From a virus: a stretch of 23,008 bases of DNA. Positions 22,816 to 23,008 of this stretch are shown here, piece by piece. The translations under genes were made by a program, and so were the position numbers. How positions within the stretch are numbered: position 1 is the first letter of the stretch; each line of letters opens with the position of its first letter. Location of the stretch: the IMG/VR virus record IMGVR_UViG_3300035184_001642, positions 1-23,008 of that record; one strand, given 5' to 3'. Below the pieces are notes generated by a model, which ran no database searches, was not told the DNA's origin, and worked only from the letters and a program-made list of their open reading frames with translations.

Positions 22816-23008
22816 GTAAAAAAATTGTATTAAAGAATTCGTATAAACGTATTCTAGAAGTATCGGATGATGCTAAACAAATAACAATGCCCGATTCTCG
22901 TTATTACCAACGTAATGGAGAATATTATCCATCAATTACTTATGTTTTAGGTTCTTACCCAAAAGGTAAGTTCTTTGAAGATTGGCTTAAAAAAGTAGGA
23001 TATGCCTC
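22812..23008 (+). CDS. Probable PD-(D/E)XK nuclease, N-terminal part only
   Basis: The frame opens at an ATG overlapping the primase stop and runs off the window end, giving 65 residues. The visible part ends in RNGEYYPSITYVLGSYPKGK followed by FFEDWLKKVGYA. The combination Y-x-P-S-I-T-x-V-L, then K-x-x-F-x-x-W-L-K-x-x-G, is typical of the N-terminus of phage RecB/Cas4-like exonucleases of the PD-(D/E)XK superfamily. The catalytic residues would lie beyond the window, so the call is by N-terminal resemblance and by position next to the primase. Confidence 0.55.
   Translation, partial: MSKKIVLKNSYKRILEVSDDAKQITMPDSRYYQRNGEYYPSITYVLGSYPKGKFFEDWLKKVGYA

Noticed and set aside
1-23008. CRISPR array, integrase with att sites, toxin-antitoxin or retron
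   Set aside because: No regularly spaced repeats, recombinase or reverse transcriptase motifs, or paired toxin-antitoxin genes are visible. The content is ordinary lytic T4-like phage apart from the gaps discussed.

Overview
The window is a contiguous piece of a T4-like (myovirus) phage genome. It is AT-rich, has all its genes on the + strand, and is packed with short gaps and 1-4 nt ATGA/TAATG overlaps. The identification rests on recognisable T4 homologues: baseplate wedge gp25 (7165-7572) and gp6 (7572-9434), a gp5-like hub protein (4221-5453), a very large gp7-like wedge protein (10962-18665), a gp55-like late sigma factor (3036-3848) and a gp61-like primase (21883-22815). The structural proteins around these resemble those of environmental T4-like phages more than those of enterobacterial T4. 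Nearly all starts lack a Shine-Dalgarno sequence and sit behind A/T-rich leaders, often with AAATAAA. That suggests, without proving it, a host of the Bacteroidota type.

Layout. (1) 1-1960: small genes of unknown function, interrupted by two unusual non-coding stretches. The first (619-987) holds a candidate structured RNA ending in a very strong intrinsic terminator. The second (1620-1771) holds a G-run-rich, C-free stretch flanked by a 10-bp inverted repeat. (2) 1977-3848: an HD-domain phosphohydrolase, a small membrane-anchored protein and the gp55-like sigma factor. (3) 3880-21409: a 17.5-kb virion block. It contains the hub protein, gp25, gp6, a DNRLRE-like beta-sandwich protein, the 2567-residue gp7-like protein and three further structural proteins, two of which share a C-terminal module. 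(4) 21409-23008: a SegE-type GIY-YIG nuclease, the primase, and the start of a probable PD-(D/E)XK nuclease.

Regulation. The exact 10-mer TTCGTATATT was found only in three gaps (404, 1740, 21866). Each time it lies just upstream of a start codon and ahead of small genes or replication genes. A second motif, ATATTTATAA, lies ahead of three virion-block genes (3861, 6807, 18703). At 18708 it merges into a perfect T4 late-promoter box, TATAAATA. With a gp55-like sigma encoded here, the simplest model is a non-late promoter class (TTCGTATATT) and a late class (TATAAATA-like).

No complete new defence or mobile system is visible. The least explained parts are the 619-987 segment (structured RNA, possible tiny peptides, possible attenuation), the 1620-1771 segment and the promoter grammar.
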